A stretch of DNA of 64,000 bases from positions 94,695,234 to 94,759,233 of the forward strand of contig CM057462.1 in assembly GCA_030035585.1 (NCBI GenBank), given 5' to 3'. The notes under the pieces are model-generated. The model ran no database searches and was not told where the DNA came from. It saw only the letters and a list, made by a program, of their open reading frames with translations. Below, one piece after another: positions 35,090 through 47,826 of the stretch. This DNA is from Dugong dugon. Taxonomy: Eukaryota > Chordata > Mammalia > Sirenia > Dugongidae. Position numbers and translations under genes: made by a program. Position 1 is the first letter of the stretch; each line of letters starts with the position of its first letter.

Positions 35090-35760
35090 CAGATATATGT
35101 TTTCCTAAACAACTTACAGTCAGATTTTGAATTTTATGTAAATGTGGTCATATTGTATATAATCTTCTGTCACTTGCTTTGTTTATTCTATGCCATGGTT
35201 TTGAGATTCATCTGTATTGGTACATTAACTGTGTTTCATTTATTTAGATTACCATTCTGCTTATGACTCAAGCCCAATTTATTCACCCATACTCCCCTGG
35301 ATGGACATTTGGATTGCTTCTAGTTTATTATTACTATTTTGCTCTTATAAACATGTTGCTCTGAATATTATTGCTCATCCCTCCAGATGCACATATTAAA
35401 TAGCATCTCTAGGGCATAGACCTGGGAATGGAATTGCTCGGTTGTATCTTCACTTTTACATATACATCTTCACATTTGTAACATAATTCCAAGCTTCTTC
35501 TCCGAAGTGGTTGTATTAGTTTACGCCTAGAATTGTATATGAGAATTTGTGCTCCATAGCTCTGTCTTTTGCTGGCGCCGAAGTTTTTCTTCCCCCCATA
35601 CTAGAAGGTATAAAGTGGCATCTTACAGTGATTTTAATTTGTGTTTTCTTGATTAATACTGAGGCTGAGCATCTTTTCTTATCTGAACCTAACAGTCTTT
35701 ATTCTTCTGTGAAATTTTTGTTTCTCTCTTGCTGTGCGTATGCATTTTTAAAAGTTTACA
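35090..35760 (-). mobile_element. Old L1 3' region
   Basis: The diverged reverse-oriented text is typical of old L1 ends ('ggatggacatttggattgc', 'gggaatggaattgctcgg', 'gattttaatttgtgttttc'). There is no frame. Confidence 0.6.
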
Positions 35761-38258
35761 GATAATTCTAAAGAGCATCCAAGGATGAGAGTAACTGCCT
35801 TTCTGTTTCTCACTTCTGATCTTTCCTCACTGTGGTTACTGTATCTGCACTTGCTCAGACCCTCATCACCTCAGCGCATCTCAGCTATTCGCAATAGTCT
35901 TCATCAGATACCTTTTACTTCTTAATATCTTGCTATTGTCAGTATGATCACCAAAGTTTCTTCCTTCCATAGCTGGCTGCCCATGAGCTCCACTGTCTAT
36001 ACCATACTCCCCGAAAAGCTGGAAGTAATCTTCTCACCCTCTTTCTTGGTCTTCTGAACTATTGCAACATTCTGTAACTCCTATATTTTCCATATTTTAC
36101 TTACCACCTTCTACCTGGTGTTATAGTTGTCTTTTCCAGGCAGTCAATTGAAGAAGATACAATACTGTGTTTTCCCCACTCCCATCTCAATGCCTCATAA
36201 ATAGTAAGTGATCATAATTTTTGTGAATGAATGAAATTGCGGAGTGGAGATAGAACCCCAGTCTCAGGATTCTGTCTACATTTTCTCTATTAAGCCAATC
36301 AACTCTTCAGGGCCAAGAACTGAGTTTTCTGAATCTTTTGTTCTTTTCTCAACTAGACTATCTTTCACATGCTTGGTGTGAAGACAAAAGAAGATCTTGA
36401 GATTTATTGTTATTGTTATTTAAGCAAACATTTAAAATTATACATGCAGATGTATCCTTAAGTCCAAAGACTTTTTAAAAAAAAATTATTAATGATGCAA
36501 ATTGTTAATAATTTAGTGTGATTTTACTTAAAGAAAACAGTTTACATTTTTTACAAGTCAAATATGGTTAACAAAATTGCTAAGTTATTGGGCAAAACTA
36601 CTTCTCATAAATATATTGGTGCATCTTTATATGCAAAAAATATTTACGAATTATGTGGAAGTATAAAGCAATAAGGCAGAATTTCTTACGTGCCTTTTAA
36701 ATTGTCCCTAAAGTCATTTCTACATGAATGTTCCAAACATTATTAGAGAGAATAGCATCATTGGAAAAGAAAAAAGTAATATCAAGCAAAACTTCTTATA
36801 TATATGTAATTCTTGTTTAACAGTCATATTTTACAGCAAGCCCTTCTTGGTAGTTTTTTGTGCTATTGATGCTGAATGTGACTTTGTTGCTATCTCCTTA
36901 GGTCTTTGAATTGGGCTGGTGTGCAGGCAATAGTGAGAGACAGCTTTCTGAACCCAAGTTGAATCAGGCTTCCTAGTGATACCCAAAATCATTAAAATGC
37001 TTAGGTGGTGTGATATAAAAAATTCATTAAACCCAGCCTATTTCTCTTCATAGTGATTATGGAAGAATGTAGCAGTTTTCTTTCACAAAATTATCCAGTA
37101 TCATTTTAGGTCAGTAGTAGATCTAGTTGGCTAGTGATACCAAAGCAGTTCTTCCACTTTATCCCTTTTCTCTCTTGTCTCCTTCTACTAGGAGTTAAAA
37201 AGTCAAATACTTGCTTGCGACCCTGTTCTGGCCAGGGAAAATTAAGGGGAAAGCCGTTGAAGGCCTAATGAGAAAGATAATTTGTTTCCCAATGAAAAAG
37301 ATAGACATAGGAAGAGAGGTTGTTGGCATTGTACCCTCCCTTCCCTTCTTTCTTGGGTTGTTGGTGAGATGATATGTCTAGAGCTTCAGCAGTCATCCTA
37401 TGACTAAAAGGACAAAAACCAGCACACTGAAGTAGTGAATGGGAAAAGGCTGATTTGTAATGACCCTGTTGAGCCACTGTATGAATCCTGGAAATGACTA
37501 CCGTCATATACATGTATAGGTAAACAATAAACAATAAGTATATTATTCTTTACTGTTGGATTTTGTATTACTAGAAGGTGAGTGCGTCCTGATAGAGTCA
37601 TATGTGGAAAGAGTCATCCATCTATAAATCAATATAAACTTCCCTTGAAAACATTTATCTATTTCTTCTATCATCCCCCCCCTCCCCAATCTATCTATCT
37701 ACTACCTACCTACCTACCAATTTCAACAACCTTTTGGTGAGTTTTCTATCTGCCCTGAGATGAGCTTCAAGAGACTTTACTTTTCCTTTCCTGAGATTTT
37801 ATAACAATTTGTTACTCATTCGCTTTATGCAATACATCCTTCTGGCACCGGTTGTGAATATTTTTACAGTAATGATGTTATCATCTTTATGGCAATCTGA
37901 CTCATATTTAGCTTTGTTATATATGATATTCTGTACTCATCTACATGGTGGACTCATCTAGTTTACTGAGGAGTTTTTTTGCCCCTTTAGGGAGTCTTAA
38001 CAAAGTCTTCATCCATAGGATAGCTTTATGTCCCGAAGTCTACATTTTCTAGAAATTCATAAGACTTCATTGAAAAAGTCGCCTCATGGAACCCAAATAT
38101 ATCCATAAATTCTCTTGATGTGTCTTTGAAAAACAACCTTAGTAGGATAAATTATTTTTACTATTATTTCCATGCCTCCTATATGCTTGATTGAGTCTCA
38201 TTAAATCATTGAACTCGCACAAAAGACATCCAGTAAATCTGGAGTTTTTTATTCTAGA
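35761..38258. other. Old intron-like sequence; no gene supported
   Basis: The region is AT-rich. An L2-like tail is possible at 36185-36240. A good acceptor-like tract ('ctctcttgtctccttctactag') ends at 37192, but no donor follows an open frame. A tetranucleotide-like run (ctat/ctac units) lies at 37688-37717. Confidence 0.45.
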
Positions 38259-38455
38259 GCAGGAGTTGGCAAACTTTTTCTGTAAGGGGCCAAATAATAT
38301 TTTAGGCTCTGTGGCCATATAGCATATCTTTTGCATGTTCTTCTTTGTTTTTGTTTTTATAACTCTTTAAAAATGGAAAAGCCATTCTTAGCTCATGGGT
38401 CCTACAAAGACAGGGTGCAGATTGGCTTTGGTCCACGGGTGGTTTGCCAACCCCT
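38259..38455 (+). mobile_element. MER5A-type hAT DNA transposon relic
   Basis: The terminal inverted repeats 'caggagttggcaaact' and 'gtttgccaacccct' enclose typical MER5A text ('ctgtaaggggccaaataat', 'ggctctgtggccatat'). The 8-bp flanks 'attctaga' (38251-38258) and 'attcttga' (38456-38463) differ by one base, as expected for an old hAT duplication. Non-autonomous. Confidence 0.9.
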
Positions 38456-39774
38456 ATTCTTGAGAGTTATTCTGGAAGGCAGAGTTAGGAAGCAGCTTCC
38501 ACCACTCCAAAAATAGAAAACAAATAGCTGAGAATATTTAAAATAAAAGTTATGAAGGAAAGAGAAAAAGAGACGGAGAAAAAAAAACACTAGAATACCA
38601 GCATTTCTATGTACGTAATAAGTGTGAGAGTCACTTTTGCTTTCAACTTTGAAAGAGCTGGAAAGATTATCACTCCTACCCTTACAACAAGTATGAAGCT
38701 CAACAAACTGTAAATTAATTTTTTTTGGAAACATATCAGAGAATTTATGTCTTATGGTAAACAGTGAACCGGGAATTTGGAGATTTGGGCCCCTTCAGAG
38801 AGAAACAGGGCCTGACCATTTGCTTACAACAGGGCAGAGAGACATGGCAGAATAGCATATAAACTGATAAGAAGTTCAGCAAGGAATTAACAAATTGCTA
38901 AAGGCTGGAAGTGAGCTGGTATGAGAGTGTAAAGCTCTTGTGGCTGCAGACATAGAAGATTCTTTATAGAATTCTTGCAGGATTTTTCCTAAAGGAGCCC
39001 CCACTAAGTAGTCACAAGAAAGATTAGTGAGAATCCTAAAAAATCTACCCCTAGCTCCCATAGTGCTGACGGGAAGGAACAGTAGCCTCTGCTGAAACTC
39101 TGCTGAGACCCATCTCCCCAATCCTCACTATGAACAAATGCCTTAGTCTGAAGGGGAAGAACAACACAAACTGTAGTCTGAGAGCAGTGGTGAAAACCTC
39201 CCTTACCTGTTCTCCACCAAGCTAACAAGTCTCAAGTAAAAATAACAGTAAAATACAGCAGGAGGAGCTGCAACAGAAAAGTGCTTTCTTGACAACAGTG
39301 CAAAGGAATGACCCAAAGCAAAGAAGAGAAACCCAAAGCCAACAGGAACAGCCATTGAGAAAAAATCCTCTGGAAAATTACTCCACACACTAAGTACAAA
39401 GTATAACTAATGGAACTTGAAGTCTTTGATGCACTGAGTAATTGTAGCAATCACAAACTTTAAACAGTCTAACACCTGATTAGAATAACACAAACTCCAC
39501 TGAACACTAAAGGCCAGACAGAACAAAAGACATGTTAGTCTTCAAGCATTAAAAAATATTTACCTAAGTATCTACTATCAAATACAACTTGTCAGGCTTT
39601 CAACAAAAAATTAAAAGGCATATAAAAAAGCAAGGGAAAACACTGTCTGAAGAGACAAAGCACACATCAGAATCAGACTCAAATATGATACAGATATTGA
39701 AACTATCAGACAGGGAATTTAAAATAACTATGATAAATATCATAGTTATTAAACTTTGACTACACTATGATTAT

Positions 39775-40545
39775 ACCTTGCTTGCTGAAAGTGAAGAAAA
39801 CTTGAAGCACTTGCTCATGAAGATCAAAGACTACAGCCTTCAGTATGGATTACACCTCAACATAAAGAAAACAAAAATCCTCGCAACGGACCAATAAGCA
39901 ACATCATGATAAACGGAGAAAAGATTGAAGTTGTCAAGGATTTCATTTTGCTTGGATCCACAATCAATGCCCATGAAAGCAGCAGTCAAGAAATCAAACC
40001 ATGCATTGAATTGGGCAAATCTGCTGCAAAAGACCCTTTAAAGTGTTAAAAAGCAGAGATGTCACTTTGAAGACTAAAATGTGCCTGACCCAAGCCATGG
40101 TGTTTTCAGTTACCTCATATGCACCCAAAAGCTGGATAATGAAGAAAGAAGACTGAAGAAGAATTGATGCCTTTGAGTTATGTTGGCAAAGTATATTGAC
40201 TGTATCATACACTGCCCAAATAATGAACAGATCAGTCTTGGGAGAAGTACAACCAGAATGCTCCTTAGAAGCAAGAATGGCATGACTTTGTCTCACATGC
40301 TTTGTACATGTTATCAGGAGTAATCAGGCCCCAGAGAAGGACATCATGCTTGGTAAAGTAGAGGGTCAGTGAAAAAGAGGAAGAGCTTCAATGAGATGGA
40401 TTGACAGAGTAGCTGCTACAATGGGCTCAAACATAACAGAGATTGTGAGGATGGCCCAGGACGGGGGAGTGTTTTGTTCTGTTGTACATGGGGTCGCTAT
40501 GACCTGGAGCTGACTCGAGGGCATCTAACAACAACAACAATTATT
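39775..40545 (+). mobile_element. RTE (BovB-like) 3' part inserted in HAL1
   Basis: It begins at the reverse transcriptase region 'cttgctgaaagtgaagaaaa' and ends 'ctaacaacaacaac'. It contains the same blocks as 9009-9755. It is 5'-truncated and has no open frame. Confidence 0.85.
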
Positions 40546-40767
40546 AATATGTTAAAGGCTTTATTGGAAAAGGTAGATAACATATAAGACCAGATAGATA
40601 ATTTCAGCTGATAGATAGAATCAATAAGAAAGAATCAAATGGAAATGCTAGGAATCAAAAACATAGTAACAGAGATAAAGAATACCTTCAACTGACTCAT
40701 CAGTAGACTTGACACAGCCAAGGAAAGAATCCTTGAATTTAAAGGTAAGTAAACAGAAATTATTGTT

Positions 40768-41058
40768 GCTAGCTGCCATAGAATTGACCCCTGACTCATG
40801 GCAACCCCACGTGCAATGGGATAGGACTGTTGTGATCCAGGGAATTTTCATTGGCTGATTTTTCAGAAATAGATCTCCAGATCTGTCTTCCTACTCTGTC
40901 TTAGTCTGGAAGCCCCACTGAAACCTGTTCAGCATCATTGCTACACAGAAGTCTCCACTGACAAAAAGGTGGTGACTGTGCTTCAGGTGCATTGGAATTG
41001 AACCCAGGTCTTCTGCGTTGAAGGTGAGAATTCTACCACTGAACCACCACTACCGCCA
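40768..41058 (-). mobile_element. tRNA-Gly-headed SINE with an RTE-like body and tail
   Basis: On the minus strand the head (41056-40987) reads as a tRNA-Gly-like sequence. An A-box region lies in 41026-41045 (GGTTCAGTGGTAGAATTCTC) and a perfect B box GGTTCAATTCC at 41004-40994. The body (40980-40850) matches the RTE leader ('ccagactaagacagagtagg', 'gatctatttctgaaaaat'). The tail (40840-40770) matches the RTE 3' end ('ggggttgccatgagtcagg'). It is a three-part non-autonomous element transcribed by RNA polymerase III and probably copied by RTE. Confidence 0.82.
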
Positions 41059-42807
41059 AGTAGAAATTGCCCAAATGGAAACTGAAAGAGAAAAGAGAAT
41101 GGGAAAACAAAACAAAACAGAACAAAAACAAAGAAAAAACAGGGCAGAGCATCCAAGGGCTGTGGGGCAATATCAGTCTAGCATACAAGTAACTGGAATC
41201 CCAGAAAGAAAACTGGGCAGAAAAATATTTGAAGAAATAGTCACTGGGAATTAAAAAAAAAATTACTAACAGATACCAAAGCACAGATTTAAGAAGCTGA
41301 GAGAACACTAATCTGCATAAATTTTAAAAAACCCATACTTAGGCATATAATATTAAAAAATGCTGAAAACAAAAGAAAAAGAGAAAATCTTTAAGACAGC
41401 CATAGAAAAAAATCATTACCTACAGAGGAGAAAAGTTAAGAATTAATGCAAACTTTTTGTTAGAAACCATGTAAACTAGAAGATAATGAAGTGTCATCTT
41501 TAAAGTATAAAAGAAAAAAACCTGTCAACTTAACATTCTGTTCTATGCAAAACATTCTTCAAAAGTGAAAGGGGTGGTGGGAACCACTTCCTCATACAAA
41601 CAAAACCTGAGGACATTAATTGTCAGACCATCCAATAAGAGAGTTAAAGGAAGTTCTTTAGGACAGAAGGGATAATATATAAGCCAGAAACTTGGTTCTA
41701 CACAAAGAAATGAAAAACATCAGTAATAGAATGAATGAAAATATAATAAAATATTTTTCATATTTTTTAATTGATCAAAAAGATAACTGACTGTTAAAAG
41801 CAAATGTAAAAATGTATTTATGTGTTTATAGCATATGCAAAAGTGAAATGTATGAAAAAATGGCACAAGGGTTGAGAGGAAGGAATTAGAAATATACTAT
41901 TATAATGTGTTTACGGTACACATTAAATGACGTCATATTATTTAAAGGTAGGCTCAGATTAAACAAAAAGTAGATAGCAAACCCTAGGACAATCACAAAA
42001 AAAGAGAAAAAAAAATACAAGTAGTAAGTCAATGTAGGAGATAGTATGTGTCATGGATTGACACTTGTGGTATTTCTGTTAAAGCAGCACCAGATGACTG
42101 AGATAGAATGGGGTGCTTCCAGGCACTTAATTGGTGGAGCTACCGAGCTTTGGAACACTTGCCCCAGCAGGGCAGATGTGGGTGTGAGGCCCAAGGGCCA
42201 AGAGGCCACAGGAAGCAGAAGCTGAAGAGACAAGGAACACAAGAAGCCGAGCTGCCTCAGTCTCAAAAGGTATGGCTATGACCTCAAGGGTTTCAAAGGG
42301 TGGAGCCATGGCCTCTGGTATTTCTAAGGTTGGAGCTGGCACTCCGATGGACTAGGAGAATTGTGTGCCTAAAGCTGAGGGAGCAGAGTTGCAGTCCCAG
42401 TGGGCCTGGAAGGCAGAGCTGAAGACCACTGCTGAGGGGCCTCCACCAGAATCCGGAGACTGTGGCCAATACCCAGAGTCTGGAGGGCAGGGCTATTGTG
42501 TAAATAGTCTCCGAAAACAGAGGATTATTTTCAGGCCTTGAGGTCTAATGTAATGTGTTCTGCTAACTAGCTTGGTGTCTGTTACTCCTTCTTTCTCTGC
42601 AATTTCTCCCATTTGTAATGGAAATGTCTAGCTTGTGCCTGTTCTGCCATTGTTCCTTTGGAAGCAGATAACTTGTTTCTAGATTTCACAGATGAGGGGG
42701 AATTTTTGGATTTTGGACTTGAGGGGAAGACTTTTGCTGTGATATGATGAGCTGAATATGTTTTGCATGTTGCAAGGATGTGATTTTTTGGGGGCCTAAG
42801 GGTGGAA

Positions 42808-43336
42808 TGTCATGGATGGAATTGTGTCCCCCCAAAAATCTGTGTAGCAACTTGGTTAGGTCATGATTCCTGGTATTGTATGATTGTGTAATCTGATGTG
42901 ATTTCCTTATGTGTTGTAAACTCTATCACTATGATAAGATTGTATGTGATCTCCTTATGTGTTGTAAATTCTATCACTGTGATGAGGTTATACTGATTAC
43001 GCTGACAAGATTAGATACTGTCTTAATGCAATCTCTTTTGAGATATAAAAGAGACAAGTGAGCAGAGACACATGGGAACCTCATACCACCAAGAAAGCAG
43101 TGCCGGGAGCAGAGCCCGTCCTTTGGATCTAAGGTTCCTGCGCAGAGAAGCTCCCGGACCAAAGGAAGACTGATGACATGGACTTTCCTCCAGAGCTGCT
43201 GGAGAAAGTGTTCCCTTGGAGCTGATGCCCTGAATTTGGACTTGTAGCCTACTGGACTGTGAGAGAATAACCTTCTCTTTGGTAAATCCATCCACTTATG
43301 GTATTTCTGTTAGAGCAGCACCAGATGACTCAGACA
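42808..43336 (+). mobile_element. 3' LTR of the MaLR element
   Basis: This 529-bp LTR begins 'tgtcatggatgg' and ends 'cagaca'. It carries the same end block as the LTRs at 32066 and 34656. It contains an internal 48-bp tandem duplication (42896-42991). Confidence 0.88.
42896..42991. repeat. 48-bp tandem duplication in the LTR
   Basis: Two units, 42896-42943 and 42944-42991, both start 'atgtgat' and share 'ccttatgtgttgtaaa' and 'tctatcact' with a few differences. The LTR at 32066 appears to carry only one such block. Confidence 0.8.
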
Positions 43337-43341
43337 GTATG

Positions 43342-44954
43342 GAATCATAAAATTGCTCAATTAAAGTCAGATAAACATATGAATGTGGTTTCTATGTTTT
43401 GAACACGCAAACAGAAGAGAAAACTAAGAGTTCTGGTGGTATCCAGTGAGTCACAGGAGAGAACAGTTGGGAAAGGGACCAGAAATACTAGCACTACCTG
43501 AGATACTGATCCACAGGCCATAGGAAATATGGAAGGTACACTTGAGAATGTAACTTGGGGGAGAATAATTGATCTTGTAGCTTTCACTGAGATTTGCTGG
43601 GACAAAAGTCAAGTTCAGAAGTGATGGAAAGATTTGTCTTCTTCTGAAAGGTTATTATCAATGATCTTCTATAAGGAATAAGGGGTGATGATAGTGGTAA
43701 ATGCCAGAATTTCAGGTGGAAGATTTAAAGATGCCAATTGTGTGTATTCTTGGTTAAAGCTATTAGGTGGGTCTAAATAGTAGAGCCAAATGATTAGGAG
43801 ATTGTGGTAGACATTAGTGCTTCCCAGCAATATTTTCAATTCTGTTTCTGAGCACAGGGCTATTACCCTTCTTTCCCTCTTCTTTGAAGTTACATGTAAT
43901 CATGTGATTCTGACAAATTAAAATGAGCAAAAGTGAGCAATGTTATCTGGACCTTGAGCACATCTAGCATGAGTGAGAAACAAATGTTTGCTATAGTAAA
44001 CCAAGAAGAAGCTGGTTTCCACCCTTCTTCTCACCTATCTTTGAAGCCTGTGAGGTCCTTGGAGAATATTTAACTGTTTAAATAAAGGACAGTTTAAAAA
44101 CAATAGTTGCAGGAAAGTAGATTTTAGGTCGATAAAGAAAGTACTTTCTGTTAGATACTAAAGACTGGAAGTATATGGTAGAAGGCAGTCCATAATTGAC
44201 TGAGGGTTTCTAGCCTCAGAATTTTTGATTCTTAGATCTTTTCCAATGGATAACCTCTTGTGTCTGTCTTTATTCCTTTCTCTGCCTTATTTTCTTCATC
44301 AAATTTATCACTTCTTTATACTACGTTAAAAAGCAATCTATCAGTCTATCTATTTATACCTGGTAGTGTCCTGGAGCCAGCTTGTACCAGGTCAAAAGAG
44401 CTGATTTTTAAAATTTTTAGGAATTTTGCAAGCCAGTTGTTAAACACTGACATTATTAAAAATTAAATTATATAAGCTTACAATTAAATAACTTACATTA
44501 AGAACCAAGGTAATAATACTCAATTCCTAATTATTTGACTATTTTACTACCATTTATGTGCTTGAGGTTGTTTACACTTATTGTATCTGTATGATGGAAA
44601 TATTTTGTGACATTGCCCTGTGTATGTCACCCCTGATTTCTGTGTTCAGTGATGTCACCTTGATAGCTGGAAATCAGCCATGGTGGGATTATTTACACAT
44701 AGAAGTTGTCAAATGCCATAAATCATAAACTTTCCTTCTAGAGAACTTTTTGTTAAACATGTACCAGCACACCACTGTATCTATTTATCTCTCTTTATCT
44801 CTAGAAATTAAGCTCCATAAAGGTACAGACTTAGTTATGTTCACTGTTGTTGATGCTCAATAAATATTTATTAATTGTATAAATTAATGACTGGCTAATA
44901 ACAGAGCCAGCAGGAATTTAAAAAAGAAGCAAGATGAGGGAAACCAGATGTATA
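43342..44954. other. Old non-coding sequence
   Basis: About 44800-44880 ('aattaagctccataaaggtac', 'gctcaataaatatttatt') resembles an L2-type tail. No gene is seen. Confidence 0.45.
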
Positions 44955-45386
44955 GTTTCGTAGGGCTGGCTGCCATAACAAAATACCACAAACATATAAG
45001 AATAGAAGTTTATTTTCTCACGGTCTTGGAGGCTGGGAGTCTGAGATCAAGGTGTCGATGGCGTTGATTCCTTCTGAAGCTTTGAGGGATAATCTGTTTT
45101 CTGACTCTCTCCTACTTCTGGTAGCTCAAGTTGTTCCTGGGCTTGTGGCTGCAGCACCATATGGTGTTCTTCCTCTGTCTCCCTGTCTCTGTGTATCTTC
45201 TCTTCTTTTATAAGAATACTAGTCATATAGGGTTAGAACCTACCCTACTCCAGTATGACCTCATGTTAACCTAACTGATAATATGTTCAAAGACCCTATT
45301 TCCAAACAAAGCCACATTCAGAGATGCAGGGGTTAGAACTTCAGCATACTTTTATGAGGGACACAATTCAATCCATAACACCAGGG
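44955..45386 (-). mobile_element. MLT1-like MaLR LTR
   Basis: This is the reverse complement of a typical mammal-wide MaLR LTR: 'gggctggctgccataacaaa', 'ctcacggtcttggaggctgg', 'tccaaacaaagccacattc', 'gggacacaattcaatcc'. It is of a different, older type than the LTRs at 32066 and 42808. Confidence 0.82.
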
Positions 45387-47617
45387 GATATGAGTGGGAA
45401 GGTTTGGATGAAGTTGAAATTGCTGTCTGTCTTTTTTGGTGTGCTTGTCTTGGCTGTTTTACAGGGGCAGTACTTAGGAAATAGCACCTAACACCATTCA
45501 ATTTTCACATCCGGTTCTTCAGAGAGAGCTTCACAAATCGAGTGTTGGGCCATTCACATGTTCCTGAAGAAAATTTGACCTTTTTTCTTCCCTTGTAGTG
45601 TTTAATGCAAGTGCATTTGCAGGCAGGAGTGCTGATTGTATAGAAAGAGAGATAAGATCTTATCTCAAATAAACCTTAGTCCCCAAAATGCCATCTCAGC
45701 AAACCTAAAAAGAAGATAAAGCTGTGAAGTGGATTTCCTGTCAGTCAGGAGAAGCCAAGCCCAGTTAGGTGGTCCTTGGGGAGACTGAACAAGGGAGACT
45801 GAAGACAAATCACAGCTACCATCTTAAAGAGGTTTCACTGAAATATTCCTTAGACCGAAATCTATTGTTTATATTAATGAAGTCACTAAAGGCACCCACC
45901 TTTTGACCACATTTAAAAAATGTTTTCTGAGGACATTTGTACTGCTCTAGACCAGGCAGTAGTCTGGCCTATAGACATGTTAAATTTGACCTGTATGGGA
46001 GTTCAAAACATCGAATTAGTTCCCAACATCTAAAAATCAAGTAATTTCCACTAAAAATCTAGATTTCTGATTTCTCTTAATAATTCAGTATATTCATTAA
46101 CTCTGAATCTGTATTACCACATGGAAAAAATTCACCTGAACCATACTCTCCAGCTTACCATTATCTCCACCACGTTCTGGTATCCTATACCTGGTCATCT
46201 CTGCTCCCTCAAGTTATCTATCTTCTAGCCAATTAACCTTCCTGGGTCTCATTTTCTTGACATGTAAGTGAAGTGGTTGTAACAAGTGGTAACTAACGGT
46301 TCTTACTGCCCTAGCCTTCTGTGCTTGCACTGAATAACTTAGACACTTACAGTATTATAGCTTTAGTGTCCAACTCCTCTGTATTCCCATCTCTGTTGTT
46401 CTATGTCTCTTTCCCCATCACCATCTCTATTTCTATCATTATCTATAAAGATTATTATTCTCTTAAATAGTATATTTGTAGACAAGGATGCCTAAAGGGC
46501 TGTCAGTGACAGAGAGGAAGTGTGGGACTTGATGAGGCAAAGGAGCATGCTTGAACATCCATTCTCTCTTCTCCCTTCCGATTAGAGATGCCTTTGCATG
46601 GTTTAGAGTCTTATTGTGGCTTGAAGGTCTCTTTTAGCAGTAAAACATGCTGGTTCTAAAAGAGGACTCCACAACTCAGGGAGAATACTTTTTTACTGCA
46701 GCCATATTTTTTTAGTATAATTTGCTCGGAATATAAAGTGATCAATTGCTGCAAATGTTCATTGTATACTTTCAAAGTTGAATATACCTGCCAGCACTAG
46801 TTCTTTATAATTAAGCTATCATGATGATAGGTATCCTAGACATACATATATAAAGAACAATTTGCATTTTTCTTTATTTTCAACTTATCACACCTAACTG
46901 GATAGCTTCTTTTTAAAAGGAAAGGCAGAAAAAAAAAATTCACTAACCTGTTTCACAGGGATAAAGATGCTATTTAATACACCAGCAGCTGCAGCAATCT
47001 GAAGATCAGAGTGTAAGGTAAAAGCTAATGGGCAGACTTGTTGGATGATTTAGTTTTATGGATTTGACAAAGCACATCTAATGTAGGATACTTTTGTAGT
47101 GTATTCCCCCACTTCTTGGATGTAAAACATCATCATAAAAATGAAACACATTTTAGTTTCATGGCTAGATGGGATATATGCTATCAGTTCTTGTGTGAAG
47201 AAATTTTTTCCCTTGATTTCTTTTTCTGTTCAAATTATAAATAGATCTCTAGCCAATGAAGCCTCTGTATGTAATTTATATTTAGAGTGCCTAAGAATTG
47301 ACATTATTTTCCGAAACAGGTAAGGTGTTTCACTAATATTCTTGCTATTTCATTTTGTGGATCATCAAAAAAATGTGCATAGTGACAAAAAATTTAGTTA
47401 CTTCTTGCTTGTGGAGGATGACATTAGAGATTATGTGGAAAGAACAGCTACAACAACACACACACTTTGGAGGTTTAATAAAGTGTGTAATTTAGAAATA
47501 ATTCTGTTTAGTACAGTTTATATTTTTGTCTCACTGATTCCTCTTCCTTCCTATAGATCCTGAAAATCTTTCTTTTTTTATTTCTCTCTCTCTCTTCTTT
47601 TCATTTCTTTATTGCAG
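45387..47617. other. Old intron-like sequence
   Basis: A weak MIR-like trace lies at 46235-46290. It is otherwise AT-rich, with no supported gene. Confidence 0.4.
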
Positions 47618-47666
47618 GAGCAGATAGTGCTAGTGATGGACCTGGGAGATGAATTAATAATAACAG
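47618..47666 (+). CDS. Weak candidate exon
   Basis: A long pyrimidine tract ends 'ctttattgcag' and is followed by 49 bp open in phase 0 (EQIVLVMDLGDELIIT plus one base), then 'gttatt'. The acceptor is very good and the donor is poor (T at +3 and +5). Phase 0 at its start agrees with the candidate exon at 548-673. It may equally be a chance tract in an intron. Confidence 0.15.
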
Positions 47667-47826
47667 GTTATTCTAATTGCATTCCTTTATTTTCTTTTTC
47701 CCCTTAATAAGAAAGGCAGAAAATATATTCCTGTTTTCACTGCCTGTTTGCAAAATCACCTCTAATGTTAATCAGTGTATCTCATTCATAAGCTCTTGGG
47801 TTTATGCTGCTTAAAAATGACAAGTG

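Larger units (their letters stand above)
38760..42040 (+). mobile_element. HAL1-type (half-L1) relic, interrupted
   Basis: Diverged A-rich text runs through 'ctccaccaagctaacaag' (39214) and 'gatacagatattgaaac', and later 'ggaatcccagaaagaaaac' (41198). This fits the old HAL1 family, which carries an ORF1-like gene and no reverse transcriptase. It is interrupted by an RTE (39775-40545) and a tRNA-Gly-type SINE (40768-41058). The last part (41500-42040) is A-rich and uncertain. Confidence 0.6.
42049..43336 (+). mobile_element. MaLR element with collapsed 5' LTR
   Basis: The element starts 'tgtcatggattg' and ends 'gactcagaca'. It is flanked by 'gtatg' at 42044-42048 and 43337-43341, the 5-bp duplication expected of this class. 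The 5' LTR is only about 55 bp: its first 12 bases are joined to its last ~43. An internal region of about 0.7 kb (42104-42807) follows, without recognisable gag or pol, and then a complete 3' LTR. It is non-autonomous. Confidence 0.88.

Noticed and set aside
37193..37250. Possible exon after the strong acceptor tract ending at 37192
   Set aside because: The open frames run into stops, and no usable donor precedes them.
40987..41056. tRNA-Gly gene
   Set aside because: The anticodon loop and stems are decayed, and the sequence is joined to an RTE-like body and tail. It is the head of a SINE, not a tRNA gene.
42896..42991. CRISPR-like array
   Set aside because: There are only two adjacent units with no spacers, inside an LTR of a mammalian genome.
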